Source: CAVQKZ01 sp963837325
Lineage (GTDB): Bacteria > Actinomycetota > Actinomycetes > Mycobacteriales > Jatrophihabitantaceae
Length of the DNA stretch: 64,000 bases
Assembly (NCBI GenBank): GCA_963837325.1
Contig: CAWIMV010000001.1
Coordinates: 868,001-932,000, forward strand
Direction of reading: 5' to 3'
In this document: one piece after another, positions 6,785 to 15,141 of the stretch
Numbering within the stretch: position 1 is the first letter of the stretch
Layout of the letters: every line of letters starts with the position of its first letter
Made by a program: the position numbers and the translations under genes
The notes under the pieces: generated by a model
Database searches by the model: none
The model's input: only the letters and a program-made list of their open reading frames with translations
What the model was told of the DNA's origin: nothing

Positions 6785-9199
6785 GTGGGTCGCCGCATCG
6801 GGGAGTCCAGGACAGCCCGTCCCGTCCTCGAGGCCGAACAACGACGCCGGTTCACCATTCGCGGCTTGGTCCAGGGCGTGGGGTTCCGGCCCTTTGTGCA
6901 TCGCCTGGCCACCGAGCTCGGGCTGCGGGGTTTCGTCGGCAACGACTCGCTCGCGGTCTTCGCCGAGGTGCAGGGCAGCGCCGGTGCGCTGGCCGAATTC
7001 GCCCGCCGGTTGCCGCTCGAAACGCCGCCGCTGGCCGTGATCACTGGGATCGACGCAAGCCCGGTGGCGCCGGCGGATTCGATCGAGCCGGGCTTCACGA
7101 TCGTGGCCAGCCGTATCGAAGCCGGCGCCCGCACGCTGGTTTCGCCGGACGTGGCCACCTGCCGGGCCTGTTTGGCCGAGTTGTTCGAACCGACCGACCG
7201 CCGGTACCGGCACCCGTTCATCACCTGCACGGACTGTGGCCCCCGGCTGACGATCATCCAGGACCTGCCCTATGACCGGCCGGCGACGACGATGGCCGGC
7301 TTCCCGATGTGCCCGGCCTGCGCCGCCGAGTACGCCGACCCGGCGGACCGGCGCTTTCACGCCCAGCCCGTCGCCTGTTTGGACTGCGGCCCGGTGCTGT
7401 GGTTCGAGCACAAAGCCAGCCGGGTGACCGGGAGCGATGCCGCACTGGCCGCCGCTCAGCGCGCACTGCGCGACGGGCAGATCGTCGCCGTCAAGGGGAT
7501 GGGTGGCTATCACCTCGCCGCCCGGGCCGACGACGCCGCGGTGATCGCGCGGCTGCGGCAGCGCAAGGCCCGCGATCAGAAGCCGTTCGCGCTGATGGCT
7601 CGAGACGTGGCGGCGGCGGCCCGGTTGGTGCGCATGAGCGCCGACGAGCAGCGGGTGCTCACCAGCCCGGCCCGCCCGATCGTGCTCATGCCTCGCCGCG
7701 ACGACGCGCCGGTCGCCGAGTCTGTGGCGCCGGGCAACCCTCTGCTCGGCGTGATGCTGGCCAACACACCCTTGCACCACCTGCTCTTCGCACCGGTACC
7801 CGGAGCCGATGTCGAGCCGCCCGACCTCCTCGTGCTGACCAGCGCCAACATCAGCGACGAACCGCTCTGTTTCGACGACGCCGACGCCGCGGCCCGGCTG
7901 CCGAAGCTGACCGACGCGGTGCTGACCCACGACCGCCCCATCCACGTGCCGTGCGACGACTCGGTGGTGCGCGTGCTCGAGGGCCGGCCGTTGCCCATTC
8001 GCCGATCCCGCGGTTACGCCCCGCTGCCGATCGGGCTCGGGCCGGGCCTCCCACCGACACTCGCGGTTGGCGGCGAGTTGAAGAACGCCTGCTGTCTCAT
8101 CGACGGTGACAACGCCTTCTGCTCCGCGCACATCGGTGACATGGGCAGCCTGGACACCACCCGAGCTTTTGAACGTGTGGTGGCCCAGCTCAGCTCGCTG
8201 CATCAGCGCACGCCACGGGTGCTGGCGGCCGATGCGCATCCGGCCTACCTGACCCGGGCCTGGGCCGAACGGCATTCCGGCGGTCCCGGGGAGCCGGAAC
8301 TGCAGCTGGTGCAGCATCATCACGCCCACGTCGTGTCACTCCTGGCCGAGCACGGCCGAATCGGTCAGCCAATCATCGGCGTGGCGTTCGACGGCACCGG
8401 GTACGGCGACGACGGCACGATCTGGGGCGGGGAGTTCCTCCTGCTCAAAACAGATTCGGCTCGCCACCGCCGTGCCGGACACCTTTCGGCCGTCGAGCTG
8501 CCCGGTGGCGACGCCGCCGTCCGCAATCCGTGCCGGATGGCGCTGGCCTATCTGGCGGCAGCCGGCGTGCCGTGGCTCGACGGCCTCCCGCCGGTCGATG
8601 CCTGCGCCCCGGAGGAGCGCTCCGCGGTCCGTGCGCAGCTGGCATCCGGTGCCGGCACGGTCGCCTGCACGAGCGTGGGCCGGCTGTTCGACGCCGTGGC
8701 GTCGCTGCTCGGCGTCCGGCACCGGATCGGGTACGAGGCGCAGGCCGCCATCGAACTGGAGCTGCTGGCCGAGCGGGGGCAGCGCGACGGCGCGCGATTG
8801 CCGGGCCTGCGTTTCGCGCTGGGCTGCGACGGCGTGCTCGACTACCGGCCGGTCATCCGCGCGCTGGCCGACGGGGTGCGGGCCGGTGTGGCCCCCGCGG
8901 TCCTGGCCCACGCGTTCCACCTCGCCGTCGCCGAAGCCGTGACCGAGTGCGCGGTTCAGCTTGCGGACGACGCCGGCGTGCACGTGGTCGGACTGACTGG
9001 AGGCGTCTTCCAGAACGTCTTGCTGGTGCGGGAGTGCCGGCTCCGGCTGGAAGCGGCCGGGCTCGAGGTTCTCGTGCACCGATTGGTCCCACCGAACGAC
9101 GGCGGGCTCGCGCTCGGCCAAGCGGTCGTTGCCGCGCTTCGGGCCAAGACCGACGGCCGACCGACCGATGAAGGGATTGGGCATGCAGGCAATGGTTGA
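6785..9199 (+). CDS. hypF: [NiFe]-hydrogenase maturation carbamoyltransferase HypF
   Basis: An 804-residue enzyme with the full HypF domain order. The acylphosphatase-like domain (about 20-110) has VQGVGFRPFVHR. Two zinc-finger units have cysteines at 126/129 with 148/151, and at 176/179 with 198/201. A YrdC-like ATP-binding domain (about 215-400) and a Kae1-like carbamoyltransfer domain (about 420-790, with HHHAHV) follow. HypF turns carbamoyl phosphate into a thiocarbamate on HypE, the source of the cyanide ligands of the nickel-iron site. First gene of a six-gene operon, starting at a GTG 25 bases after a good promoter. Its end overlaps the start region of the next gene. Length is slightly above the usual 750-780 residues because of an N-terminal lead. 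Confidence 0.95.
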   Translation: MGRRIGESRTARPVLEAEQRRRFTIRGLVQGVGFRPFVHRLATELGLRGFVGNDSLAVFAEVQGSAGALAEFARRLPLETPPLAVITGIDASPVAPADSIEPGFTIVASRIEAGARTLVSPDVATCRACLAELFEPTDRRYRHPFITCTDCGPRLTIIQDLPYDRPATTMAGFPMCPACAAEYADPADRRFHAQPVACLDCGPVLWFEHKASRVTGSDAALAAAQRALRDGQIVAVKGMGGYHLAARADDAAVIARLRQRKARDQKPFALMARDVAAAARLVRMSADEQRVLTSPARPIVLMPRRDDAPVAESVAPGNPLLGVMLANTPLHHLLFAPVPGADVEPPDLLVLTSANISDEPLCFDDADAAARLPKLTDAVLTHDRPIHVPCDDSVVRVLEGRPLPIRRSRGYAPLPIGLGPGLPPTLAVGGELKNACCLIDGDNAFCSAHIGDMGSLDTTRAFERVVAQLSSLHQRTPRVLAADAHPAYLTRAWAERHSGGPGEPELQLVQHHHAHVVSLLAEHGRIGQPIIGVAFDGTGYGDDGTIWGGEFLLLKTDSARHRRAGHLSAVELPGGDAAVRNPCRMALAYLAAAGVPWLDGLPPVDACAPEERSAVRAQLASGAGTVACTSVGRLFDAVASLLGVRHRIGYEAQAAIELELLAERGQRDGARLPGLRFALGCDGVLDYRPVIRALADGVRAGVAPAVLAHAFHLAVAEAVTECAVQLADDAGVHVVGLTGGVFQNVLLVRECRLRLEAAGLEVLVHRLVPPNDGGLALGQAVVAALRAKTDGRPTDEGIGHAGNG

Positions 9200-9962
9200 C
9201 GCGACGAACGGTGCAAGCGCTCCGGAGGGTGCGGCCGGGATCCCTCCGGACATGCTCGACCGTGGCCTGGCCCGCGACCTGGCCGACGCGTCACTCGCGC
9301 TGGCGCGCCGGTTCCAGGCCGGGGCGACGATGTGGTGTGTCGCGCCGCAATGGGAGCCGCATGCGCATCACATGGCGGTCGAGTTCGTCCATCCGGTGAT
9401 CATGGGCAAGCGCGCCCTTCCTGCCTTCGCCCTGACGGACCGCGACGTCGTCGCGCAGGCCCGCAGTTCCGTTCGTCCGGGCGACATCGTCATCGCGGTG
9501 GCGGCGGCCGACGACGCGGCCGTGCGGGCGCTGATGCGGCGCACTCCGGCGTGGGGGGCGTTGAGCTTGTGGATCGGTTCGGGTGGTCGGCCCGCGGGCG
9601 GCGCGGCCGACCACGTGTTGTGGATCGAGGATCGCAATCCGCTGGCGCCGGCCACGGGGCGGTTCGTCATCATGTATCACCTCCTGTGGGAACTGACCCA
9701 CGTCTGCTTCGAGCACCCGGGCCTGCTCGTCGAGCCGGCCGCCGAGTGCACCGACGAGGTCTGCGTGACCTGCAGTGACGAGGGTCGCCTGGCCGAAGTA
9801 CTGGTGGCGCCGAGCACTGCGTACGGCGACGCGCTGGTCCGCACGGCGGCCGGTGAGGAGCGCATCGACGTGACACTCGCCGGGCCGGTGTCGCCCGGCG
9901 ACCTGGTGCTCGTTCACGCGGGCACCGCACTCACCCGCCTCGAGTCGGAGCTGTCGCGATGA
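9183..9962 (+). CDS. SIS-like domain fused to HypC/HupF-like domain
   Basis: A 259-residue protein. Residues about 25-185 resemble a sugar-isomerase (SIS) fold (MAVEFVHPVIMGKRALP, GDIVIAVAAADDAAV). Residues about 190-255 read like a HypC chaperone: CVTC at 194-197, GRLAEVLV, then SPGDLVLVHAGTALTRLE, which parallels SPGDWVLVHVG-type endings of HypC. True HypC uses an N-terminal Cys; here the Cys pair is internal. Probably an accessory hydrogenase assembly factor of the actinobacterial HupF type. I chose the ATG at 9183 because AAGGGA lies six bases ahead; ATGs at 9168 and 9129 are in frame. It overlaps hypF and the following SIS gene (ATGA), so it is translationally coupled. Exact role unknown. 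Confidence 0.72.
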   Translation: MQAMVDATNGASAPEGAAGIPPDMLDRGLARDLADASLALARRFQAGATMWCVAPQWEPHAHHMAVEFVHPVIMGKRALPAFALTDRDVVAQARSSVRPGDIVIAVAAADDAAVRALMRRTPAWGALSLWIGSGGRPAGGAADHVLWIEDRNPLAPATGRFVIMYHLLWELTHVCFEHPGLLVEPAAECTDEVCVTCSDEGRLAEVLVAPSTAYGDALVRTAAGEERIDVTLAGPVSPGDLVLVHAGTALTRLESELSR

Positions 9963-10651
9963 CGACCCCCAACGCGGCCGACACCGAGAGCACCGGTTTC
10001 CTCTACCCGTTCATCGAGGCCGAAGGACATGACCCCGAGTCACTGCTTCGCGACCTCGCCGCGTCCGCCCAGACCAAGGCGCGCGAGAGCTCAGCCCTGC
10101 AGCGCTCGACCCTCGCCGAGTGCGGCAAGCTGATCGCGACGGCCGGCCGGCAGATGGCCGAGCGGTTCGCCGACGGCGGCCGGTTGTACGCATTCGGCAA
10201 CGGCGGCAGTTCGACCGATGCGGCGACGTTCGCGGCCCTGTTCGCCCAGCCGATCACCGGGCGTCCGTTGCCGGCGATGAACCTAGCCGCTGACCAGGCG
10301 GTGGTCACGGCGCTGGGCAACGACGTCGGTTTCGAGCTGGTGTTCTCGCGCCAGATCATCGCCCATTCCAGCAGCCGCGACATCGCGGTCGCCATGTCGA
10401 CGAGCGGCAATTCGGCCGACCTCATGACCGCGCTGGCCGAGGCATCCCGGCGTGGGCTGCTGACCATCGGCTTCGCCGGCTACGACGGGGGCCAGATGGC
10501 CACGGCCGAGGAGGTGGCGCATTGCTTCGTCGTCCGCTCGCAGAGCATTCACCGCATCCAGGAGAGCCAGGCGCTGCTCGGCTACGAGCTGTGGGCGACC
10601 GTGCAACAGCAGCTGACCCGGGCGGACGAGGAGGCATCACATGACCAGTGA
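9959..10651 (+). CDS. SIS-domain protein (GmhA/phosphoheptose-isomerase-like) in hyp operon
   Basis: A 230-residue SIS-domain protein. The phosphosugar-binding loop FGNGGSSTDA is at about 79-88 and MSTSGNSADLM near 143, as in phosphoheptose isomerases of the GmhA group. No lipopolysaccharide genes are nearby and this is an actinobacterium, so classical heptose synthesis is unlikely. Its position between a SIS-HypC-like fusion and hypE, with overlaps on both sides, points to a role in hydrogenase maturation. From memory, similar genes recur in actinobacterial hydrogenase loci. Start ATG at 9959 overlaps the previous stop. Catalytic activity versus a binding role cannot be decided from sequence. 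Confidence 0.8.
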   Translation: MTTPNAADTESTGFLYPFIEAEGHDPESLLRDLAASAQTKARESSALQRSTLAECGKLIATAGRQMAERFADGGRLYAFGNGGSSTDAATFAALFAQPITGRPLPAMNLAADQAVVTALGNDVGFELVFSRQIIAHSSSRDIAVAMSTSGNSADLMTALAEASRRGLLTIGFAGYDGGQMATAEEVAHCFVVRSQSIHRIQESQALLGYELWATVQQQLTRADEEASHDQ

Positions 10652-11750
10652 CACCGGCACCCGACCGGCCACGGCCGAGGAGCGCGAGGATCGGGTCCTG
10701 CAGCGCATCACCGCGTTCCGCAAGCGCCGCCCCCGACTGATCGACGACGTCATCACGCTCGCGCACGGGGCCGGCGGGAAGTCGTCGGCCGCGCTCGTCG
10801 ACGCCGTCTTCGTCGAGGCGTTCCGGAACCCGGAGCTCGAGCAGCTCGGCGATGGCGCCGTGCTGGCGCTGCCGTCGGGCGAGCGGCTGGCATTCAGCAC
10901 CGACTCGTTCGTCGTGTCGCCATTGCGGTTCCCGGGCGGCTCGATCGGGCACCTCGCGGTTCACGGGACGATCAACGACCTGGCCGTCAGCGGCGCCAAG
11001 CCGCAGTGGCTGTCGGCCGCGTTCGTCATCGCCGAGGGCTTCGAAATCGCTCGCCTCCGCGAGATCGTCGCCGACATGGCTACGGCGGCCCAAGAGGCGG
11101 GAGTAGCGCTGGTCACCGGTGACACCAAGGTGGTGCCCAAGGGTGCGGCCGACGGCTTGTACATCACCACGTCCGGTGTCGGCGTGATCGCCCAGGGTCG
11201 GCACTTGTCGGCCCAGCACGTGCGGCCGGGCGACCGGCTGGTGCTGTCCGGCACGCTCGGCGATCACGGCATGGCCGTCATGATGGCCCGTGGCGACATG
11301 GCCATCGACGCCGACATCCATTCCGACACCGCGCCGGTGCACGAGTTGGTCGACCTCGTGCTCGGTGCCGCGCCGTCGACGAGGTGGATGCGTGATCCCA
11401 CCCGCGGCGGGCTGGGGACGATCTGCAACGAACTGGCCCAGGACAGTGGGTTGGCGGTGATCCTCGACGAAGCGTCGCTGCCGGTACTGCCCATGGTGCA
11501 GGGCGCCTGCGACCTGCTCGGCATCGACCCGCTGTACGTGGCAAACGAGGGCAAGTTCGTCGCCGTCGTCCCGCCGGACGAGGCCGACGCCGCTGTCGCG
11601 GCGCTGCGCAGCCACCCGCTCGGCGCGAACGCCGTCCTCATCGGGGAGGTCGTCGAACAGCCGGAGGGCGTCGTCGCACTACGTACCGCGTTCGGTGGCA
11701 GCCGCATCGTCGACATGCTCGTCGGCGACCCGCTGCCGCGGATCTGCTGA
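10641..11750 (+). CDS. hypE: Hydrogenase maturation protein HypE
   Basis: A 369-residue PurM-like ATPase. Key marks are LAHGAGGKSS near residue 40, FSTDSFVVSP near 90, GTINDLAVSGAKP, and the terminal PRIC, whose last residue is the Cys that accepts the carbamoyl group from HypF and is dehydrated to thiocyanate. HypE then passes cyanide to the iron held by HypC-HypD. The protein has an extra N-terminal lead of about 35 residues. The start at 10641 overlaps the preceding SIS gene by 11 bases, consistent with one operon. All catalytic features appear intact. Confidence 0.95.
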   Translation: MTSDTGTRPATAEEREDRVLQRITAFRKRRPRLIDDVITLAHGAGGKSSAALVDAVFVEAFRNPELEQLGDGAVLALPSGERLAFSTDSFVVSPLRFPGGSIGHLAVHGTINDLAVSGAKPQWLSAAFVIAEGFEIARLREIVADMATAAQEAGVALVTGDTKVVPKGAADGLYITTSGVGVIAQGRHLSAQHVRPGDRLVLSGTLGDHGMAVMMARGDMAIDADIHSDTAPVHELVDLVLGAAPSTRWMRDPTRGGLGTICNELAQDSGLAVILDEASLPVLPMVQGACDLLGIDPLYVANEGKFVAVVPPDEADAAVAALRSHPLGANAVLIGEVVEQPEGVVALRTAFGGSRIVDMLVGDPLPRIC

Positions 11751-11778
11751 GCACCCACCTACCGCGAGAGGAACCGCC

Positions 11779-12051
11779 ATGTGTCTCGGGATACCGGGCC
11801 AGGTCGTCGAGGTCACCGACGCCGCAAATCGCCTGGCCAAGGTCGACGTCAACGGCGTCCAACGCACCATCAGCATCCGCCTGCTCGACGGACAGCCGCT
11901 TGCCCCCGGTGACTGGGTGCTCGTGCACGTCGGGTTCGCGATGGCCCGCATCGACCAGCACGAAGCCGACCTCACGCTGGCCGCGGTCAAGCAGATGGGC
12001 CAGTCGTACTACGACGAGGTCGACGCCTTCAACTCCACCGCGATCGTCTAG
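11779..12051 (+). CDS. hypC: Hydrogenase assembly chaperone HypC
   Basis: A 90-residue HypC/HybG family protein beginning MCLGIPGQVVEV. The Cys at position 2 is the essential iron ligand exposed after Met removal. It ends with the family's acidic C-terminal helix. HypC scaffolds the iron with its cyanide and carbonyl ligands together with HypD and then docks on the hydrogenase large subunit. A clear ribosome site GAGAGGA lies about 8 bases before the ATG. It sits 28 bases after hypE and 8 bases before hypD. This is the second HypC-like domain of the operon; the other is fused to a SIS-like domain and lacks the N-terminal Cys. Confidence 0.95.
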   Translation: MCLGIPGQVVEVTDAANRLAKVDVNGVQRTISIRLLDGQPLAPGDWVLVHVGFAMARIDQHEADLTLAAVKQMGQSYYDEVDAFNSTAIV

Positions 12052-12059
12052 GAGACGTG

Positions 12060-13202
12060 ATGAAATTCGTTGACGAGTTTCGTGACCCGGCAGCCGCTCG
12101 GGCGCTCGTGGCCTCGATCCGGGACCTGGCCGGAGCCGACGCCGAGGCGGGCGAGTTCAAGTTCATGGAGGTGTGCGGCGGGCACACCCACACGATCTAC
12201 CGGCACGGCATCGAGCATCTGCTGCCGCCGTCGGTCGAACTGGTGCACGGCCCGGGCTGTCCGGTGTGCGTGATCCCGATGGGACGCGTCGACGACGCGA
12301 TGTGGCTGGCCGAGAAGCCCGACACCATCTTCACCTCGTTCGGCGACATGATGCGGGTGCCCGGCAGCCGGGGCAGCCTGCTCGAGGCCAAGGCCCGCGG
12401 TGCCGACGTCCGCTTCGTGTACTCACCGCTGGATTCACTGCGCATCGCGGTCGACAACCCGGACAAGCACGTGGTCTTCTTCGCGGTCGGCTTCGAGACG
12501 ACAGCGCCGTCGACCGCGGTGACGCTCGTGCGGGCCAAGGAACTCGGCGTCAGCAACTTCAGCGTGTTCTGCAATCACGTCACGATCGTGCCGCCGATCA
12601 AGGCCATCCTCGATTCGCCGGACCTGCGCCTGTCCGGCTTCCTCGGCCCCGGCCACGTCTCCACGGTGGTCGGCAACCGGCCGTACCGGTTCGTACCCGA
12701 GGTGTACGGCAAGCCGATCGTGGTGGCCGGCTTCGAGCCGCTGGACATCCTGGCCTCGGTGCACATGCTGCTGGCCCAGATCCGCGAGGGCCGGTGCGAG
12801 GTCGAGAACCAGTACAGCCGCGTCGTGCCCGAGGACGGCAACCCGCAGGCGCTGGCGTTGCTCGGTGAGGTGTTCGAGTTGCGGCCGCACTTCGAATGGC
12901 GCGGGCTCGGCTTCATCAGCCAGAGCGCGCTGAAGCTCAACGCGGCGTACGCGGACTTCGACGCCGAGTTGCGCTTCGACATGCCCGGTGTCCGAGTCGC
13001 CGATCCCAAAGCCTGCCAGTGTGGCGAGGTTCTCAAGGGCGTCATCAAGCCCTGGGAGTGCAAGGTGTTCGGTACCGCGTGCACGCCCGAGACGCCGATC
13101 GGCACCTGCATGGTCTCGCCCGAGGGTGCCTGCGCCGCGTACTACAACTTCGGCCGCCTGCATCGCGAGACCGCGCTGTTGGTCGGTAACACGAGCCGCT
13201 GA
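12060..13202 (+). CDS. hypD: Hydrogenase formation protein HypD
   Basis: A 380-residue HypD protein. Typical stretches are MEVCGGHTHTIYRHG (residues about 36-50), HGPGCPVCV near 63, CNHVTIVPP near 170, SGFLGPGHVS and, toward the end, a cysteine set (CQCGEVLKG, CKVFGTACTPETPIGTCMVS) that binds the [4Fe-4S] cluster. HypD with HypC carries the iron on which cyanide and CO ligands are built. AGGAGACGTG just ahead gives the ribosome site; both GTG 12057 and ATG 12060 could start. It is the last gene of the operon. No hypA or hypB follows, and the next gene is convergent. Confidence 0.95.
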   Translation: MKFVDEFRDPAAARALVASIRDLAGADAEAGEFKFMEVCGGHTHTIYRHGIEHLLPPSVELVHGPGCPVCVIPMGRVDDAMWLAEKPDTIFTSFGDMMRVPGSRGSLLEAKARGADVRFVYSPLDSLRIAVDNPDKHVVFFAVGFETTAPSTAVTLVRAKELGVSNFSVFCNHVTIVPPIKAILDSPDLRLSGFLGPGHVSTVVGNRPYRFVPEVYGKPIVVAGFEPLDILASVHMLLAQIREGRCEVENQYSRVVPEDGNPQALALLGEVFELRPHFEWRGLGFISQSALKLNAAYADFDAELRFDMPGVRVADPKACQCGEVLKGVIKPWECKVFGTACTPETPIGTCMVSPEGACAAYYNFGRLHRETALLVGNTSR

Positions 13203-13213
13203 CGCCGTCCGCG

Positions 13214-14608
13214 TCAGATGAACGCGGAAAGCAGCATGACGAAGCCGAAGCCCACCACCGATACGAGGGTCTCCATCACCGACCAGGTCTTGAACGTCTG
13301 ACCGACGGTCAGTCCGAACAGCTCCTTGACCAGCCAGAACCCGGCGTCATTCACGTGGGACAGGAACAGCGAGCCGGCCCCGATGGCGAGCGCCAGCAAC
13401 GCTGTATGGGTGGGGGACAGGCTGCCGGCCAATGGCGCGACGATCCCGGCGGCGGCGATCGTGGCCACCGTGGCCGAGCCGGTGGCCAACCGCAATGCAA
13501 CTGCGACGAGATAACCCAGCACAAGTACCGACAGGTGCGACCCGTTGGCGACCTTGGCCACCGAGTCACCGACGCCGGCACCGATCAGGGACTGCTTGAA
13601 CCCGCCGCCCGCCCCGACGATGAGCAGCACTGCGGCGATGGGTCCGACGCTCGCACTGAGCTTGGACGAGATGCTGTTCCCGGTGAACCCGACGGCGTAG
13701 CCGAAGGTGATCATCGCCAGCAGGACGGCGAGGGTGAACGCGACGAGCGGTTCGCCGATGAAGTCCAGGAACGACTGGGCCAAGGGCGGATGCTTCGTGT
13801 CGGTCCAGATGATGTCGGCCAGCGCCTTTCCGAGCATCAGCACGACCGGGAACAGGATGGTCAACACGGTGACCAGGAAGGACGGCGGCCGCTTGACGTC
13901 CGCGCTGCGGGCGGTCGCGGTGGTGTCCACACCACCGGCCTGCGCCGGAGCCCCGACCGGGACCCACTTCGCGGCGAGAATCGAGAACAGCGGGCCGCAG
14001 ATGATCACCGTCGGAATCGCGACGACGATGCCGAGAGCCAGGGTGGTCCCGAGCTTGGCGTGCACGGAGGAGATCGCGATGAGCGGGCCCGGGTGCGGCG
14101 GAACCAGCCCGTGCAGCACCGAGAGTCCGGCCAGGGCCGGAATGGCCACCCGCATGAGCCGCAATTCGGAGCGCTGGGTCACGAGCACGATGACCGGCAG
14201 CAGCAACACCAGTCCGATCTCGAAGAACATCGGCAGGCCGATGATGATTGCGACCAGCGCCATCGCCCAGGGGATCCGGGCCGGCGATGCTTTGGCCACC
14301 AGCGTGTCGATGACTCGGTCGGCGCCCCCCGAGTCGGCGAGCAGCTTGCCCAGCATGGCGCCGAGCGCAATGAGGAGGCCAACTTCCTTGAGCACGCTCC
14401 CCACGCCGTCCTCGAAGTTGGCGATGACGTCACCGAGCCCGACGCCGGCGACGAGGCCGACGAAGGCCGAGCCGAGGATGAGCGACAGGAACGGGTGCAG
14501 CTTGGCCACGACGATGAGCAGCACGATGACGGCGATGGCGCCAACGGTGGCGGCCATCAGGCGGGTGTCGTGGGCGTGCCACTGCACGGCCAGGATCTGA
14601 GTGTGCAC
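13214..14608 (-). CDS. GntP-family gluconate permease
   Basis: A 464-residue integral membrane protein with about 12-14 hydrophobic segments spanning nearly the whole length. Family marks include HPFLSLILGSAFVGLVAG at about 39-56 and VPPHPGPLIAIS near 170, both characteristic of GntP/GntT gluconate:H+ symporters. It lies 2 bases downstream of the gluconokinase gene on the same strand, so the pair imports gluconate and phosphorylates it to 6-phosphogluconate. It is the last gene of a three-gene operon (DMT transporter, kinase, permease) and converges on hypD with a gap of only 11 bases. Confidence 0.92.
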   Translation of the reverse strand: MHTQILAVQWHAHDTRLMAATVGAIAVIVLLIVVAKLHPFLSLILGSAFVGLVAGVGLGDVIANFEDGVGSVLKEVGLLIALGAMLGKLLADSGGADRVIDTLVAKASPARIPWAMALVAIIIGLPMFFEIGLVLLLPVIVLVTQRSELRLMRVAIPALAGLSVLHGLVPPHPGPLIAISSVHAKLGTTLALGIVVAIPTVIICGPLFSILAAKWVPVGAPAQAGGVDTTATARSADVKRPPSFLVTVLTILFPVVLMLGKALADIIWTDTKHPPLAQSFLDFIGEPLVAFTLAVLLAMITFGYAVGFTGNSISSKLSASVGPIAAVLLIVGAGGGFKQSLIGAGVGDSVAKVANGSHLSVLVLGYLVAVALRLATGSATVATIAAAGIVAPLAGSLSPTHTALLALAIGAGSLFLSHVNDAGFWLVKELFGLTVGQTFKTWSVMETLVSVVGFGFVMLLSAFI

Positions 14609-14610
14609 CG

Positions 14611-15141
14611 CTACTCCTTCGGTACGGCCAGGTGAAGCCGCCGGATGATCTCTTCGGACTCCTCGTACGGCGATTCACCGAGATCGACGGTGATGGCGTT
14701 CTCGTCGCTCTCGGGTGGTTCCAGCGTCGCGAGTTGCGAGGCCAACATTCCCGCCGGCATGAAGTGCCCGTGCCGCGCGGCCAATCGCGTGGCAATCTGG
14801 TCGTGGCTGCCGGCGAGATACACGAACACCACGTGCTCATCCCGCAAGACGTCGCGGTAACGGCGTTTCAGCGCCGAGCAGGTGATGATGCCGGGCCGGC
14901 CGGCCGCGGTGTGGTCCTGTATCCAGGCGGCGATCGTGGCCAGCCACGGCGCGCGGTCCTCGTCGTCGAGCGGGTGCCCGGCTGCCATCTTCGCGACGTT
15001 GGCCGGCGGGTGCATGTCGTCGCCCTCGGCCAGATCCCAGCCGAGCCGCCCTGCGAGCAGGCCGCCCACCGTCGACTTGCCGGAGCCGGAAACTCCCATG
15101 ATCACCAGGACCGGCCGCACGCCCTCGACCGCTTCGGTCAT
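14611..15141 (-). CDS. Gluconokinase
   Basis: A 176-residue P-loop kinase of the GntK/IdnK type. Walker A GVSGSGKST is at 16-24, the substrate region AEGDDMHPPANVAKM at about 38-52, and TCSALKRRYRD near 85-96, all family-specific. It phosphorylates D-gluconate for entry to the pentose phosphate pathway. The ATG at 15141 overlaps the stop of the upstream DMT transporter as ATGA, and the permease follows two bases after the stop, so the three genes are one transcription unit. No regulator of gluconate use is visible next to it. Confidence 0.93.
   Translation of the reverse strand: MTEAVEGVRPVLVIMGVSGSGKSTVGGLLAGRLGWDLAEGDDMHPPANVAKMAAGHPLDDEDRAPWLATIAAWIQDHTAAGRPGIITCSALKRRYRDVLRDEHVVFVYLAGSHDQIATRLAARHGHFMPAGMLASQLATLEPPESDENAITVDLGESPYEESEEIIRRLHLAVPKE

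Noticed and set aside
6557..8329. 590-codon open frame on the minus strand across hypF
   Set aside because: Antisense shadow of a GC-rich gene; Gln/Arg/His-rich, no domain, no ribosome site. The same applies to other long antisense frames such as 10422-11615, 22040-23476 and 23719-25353.
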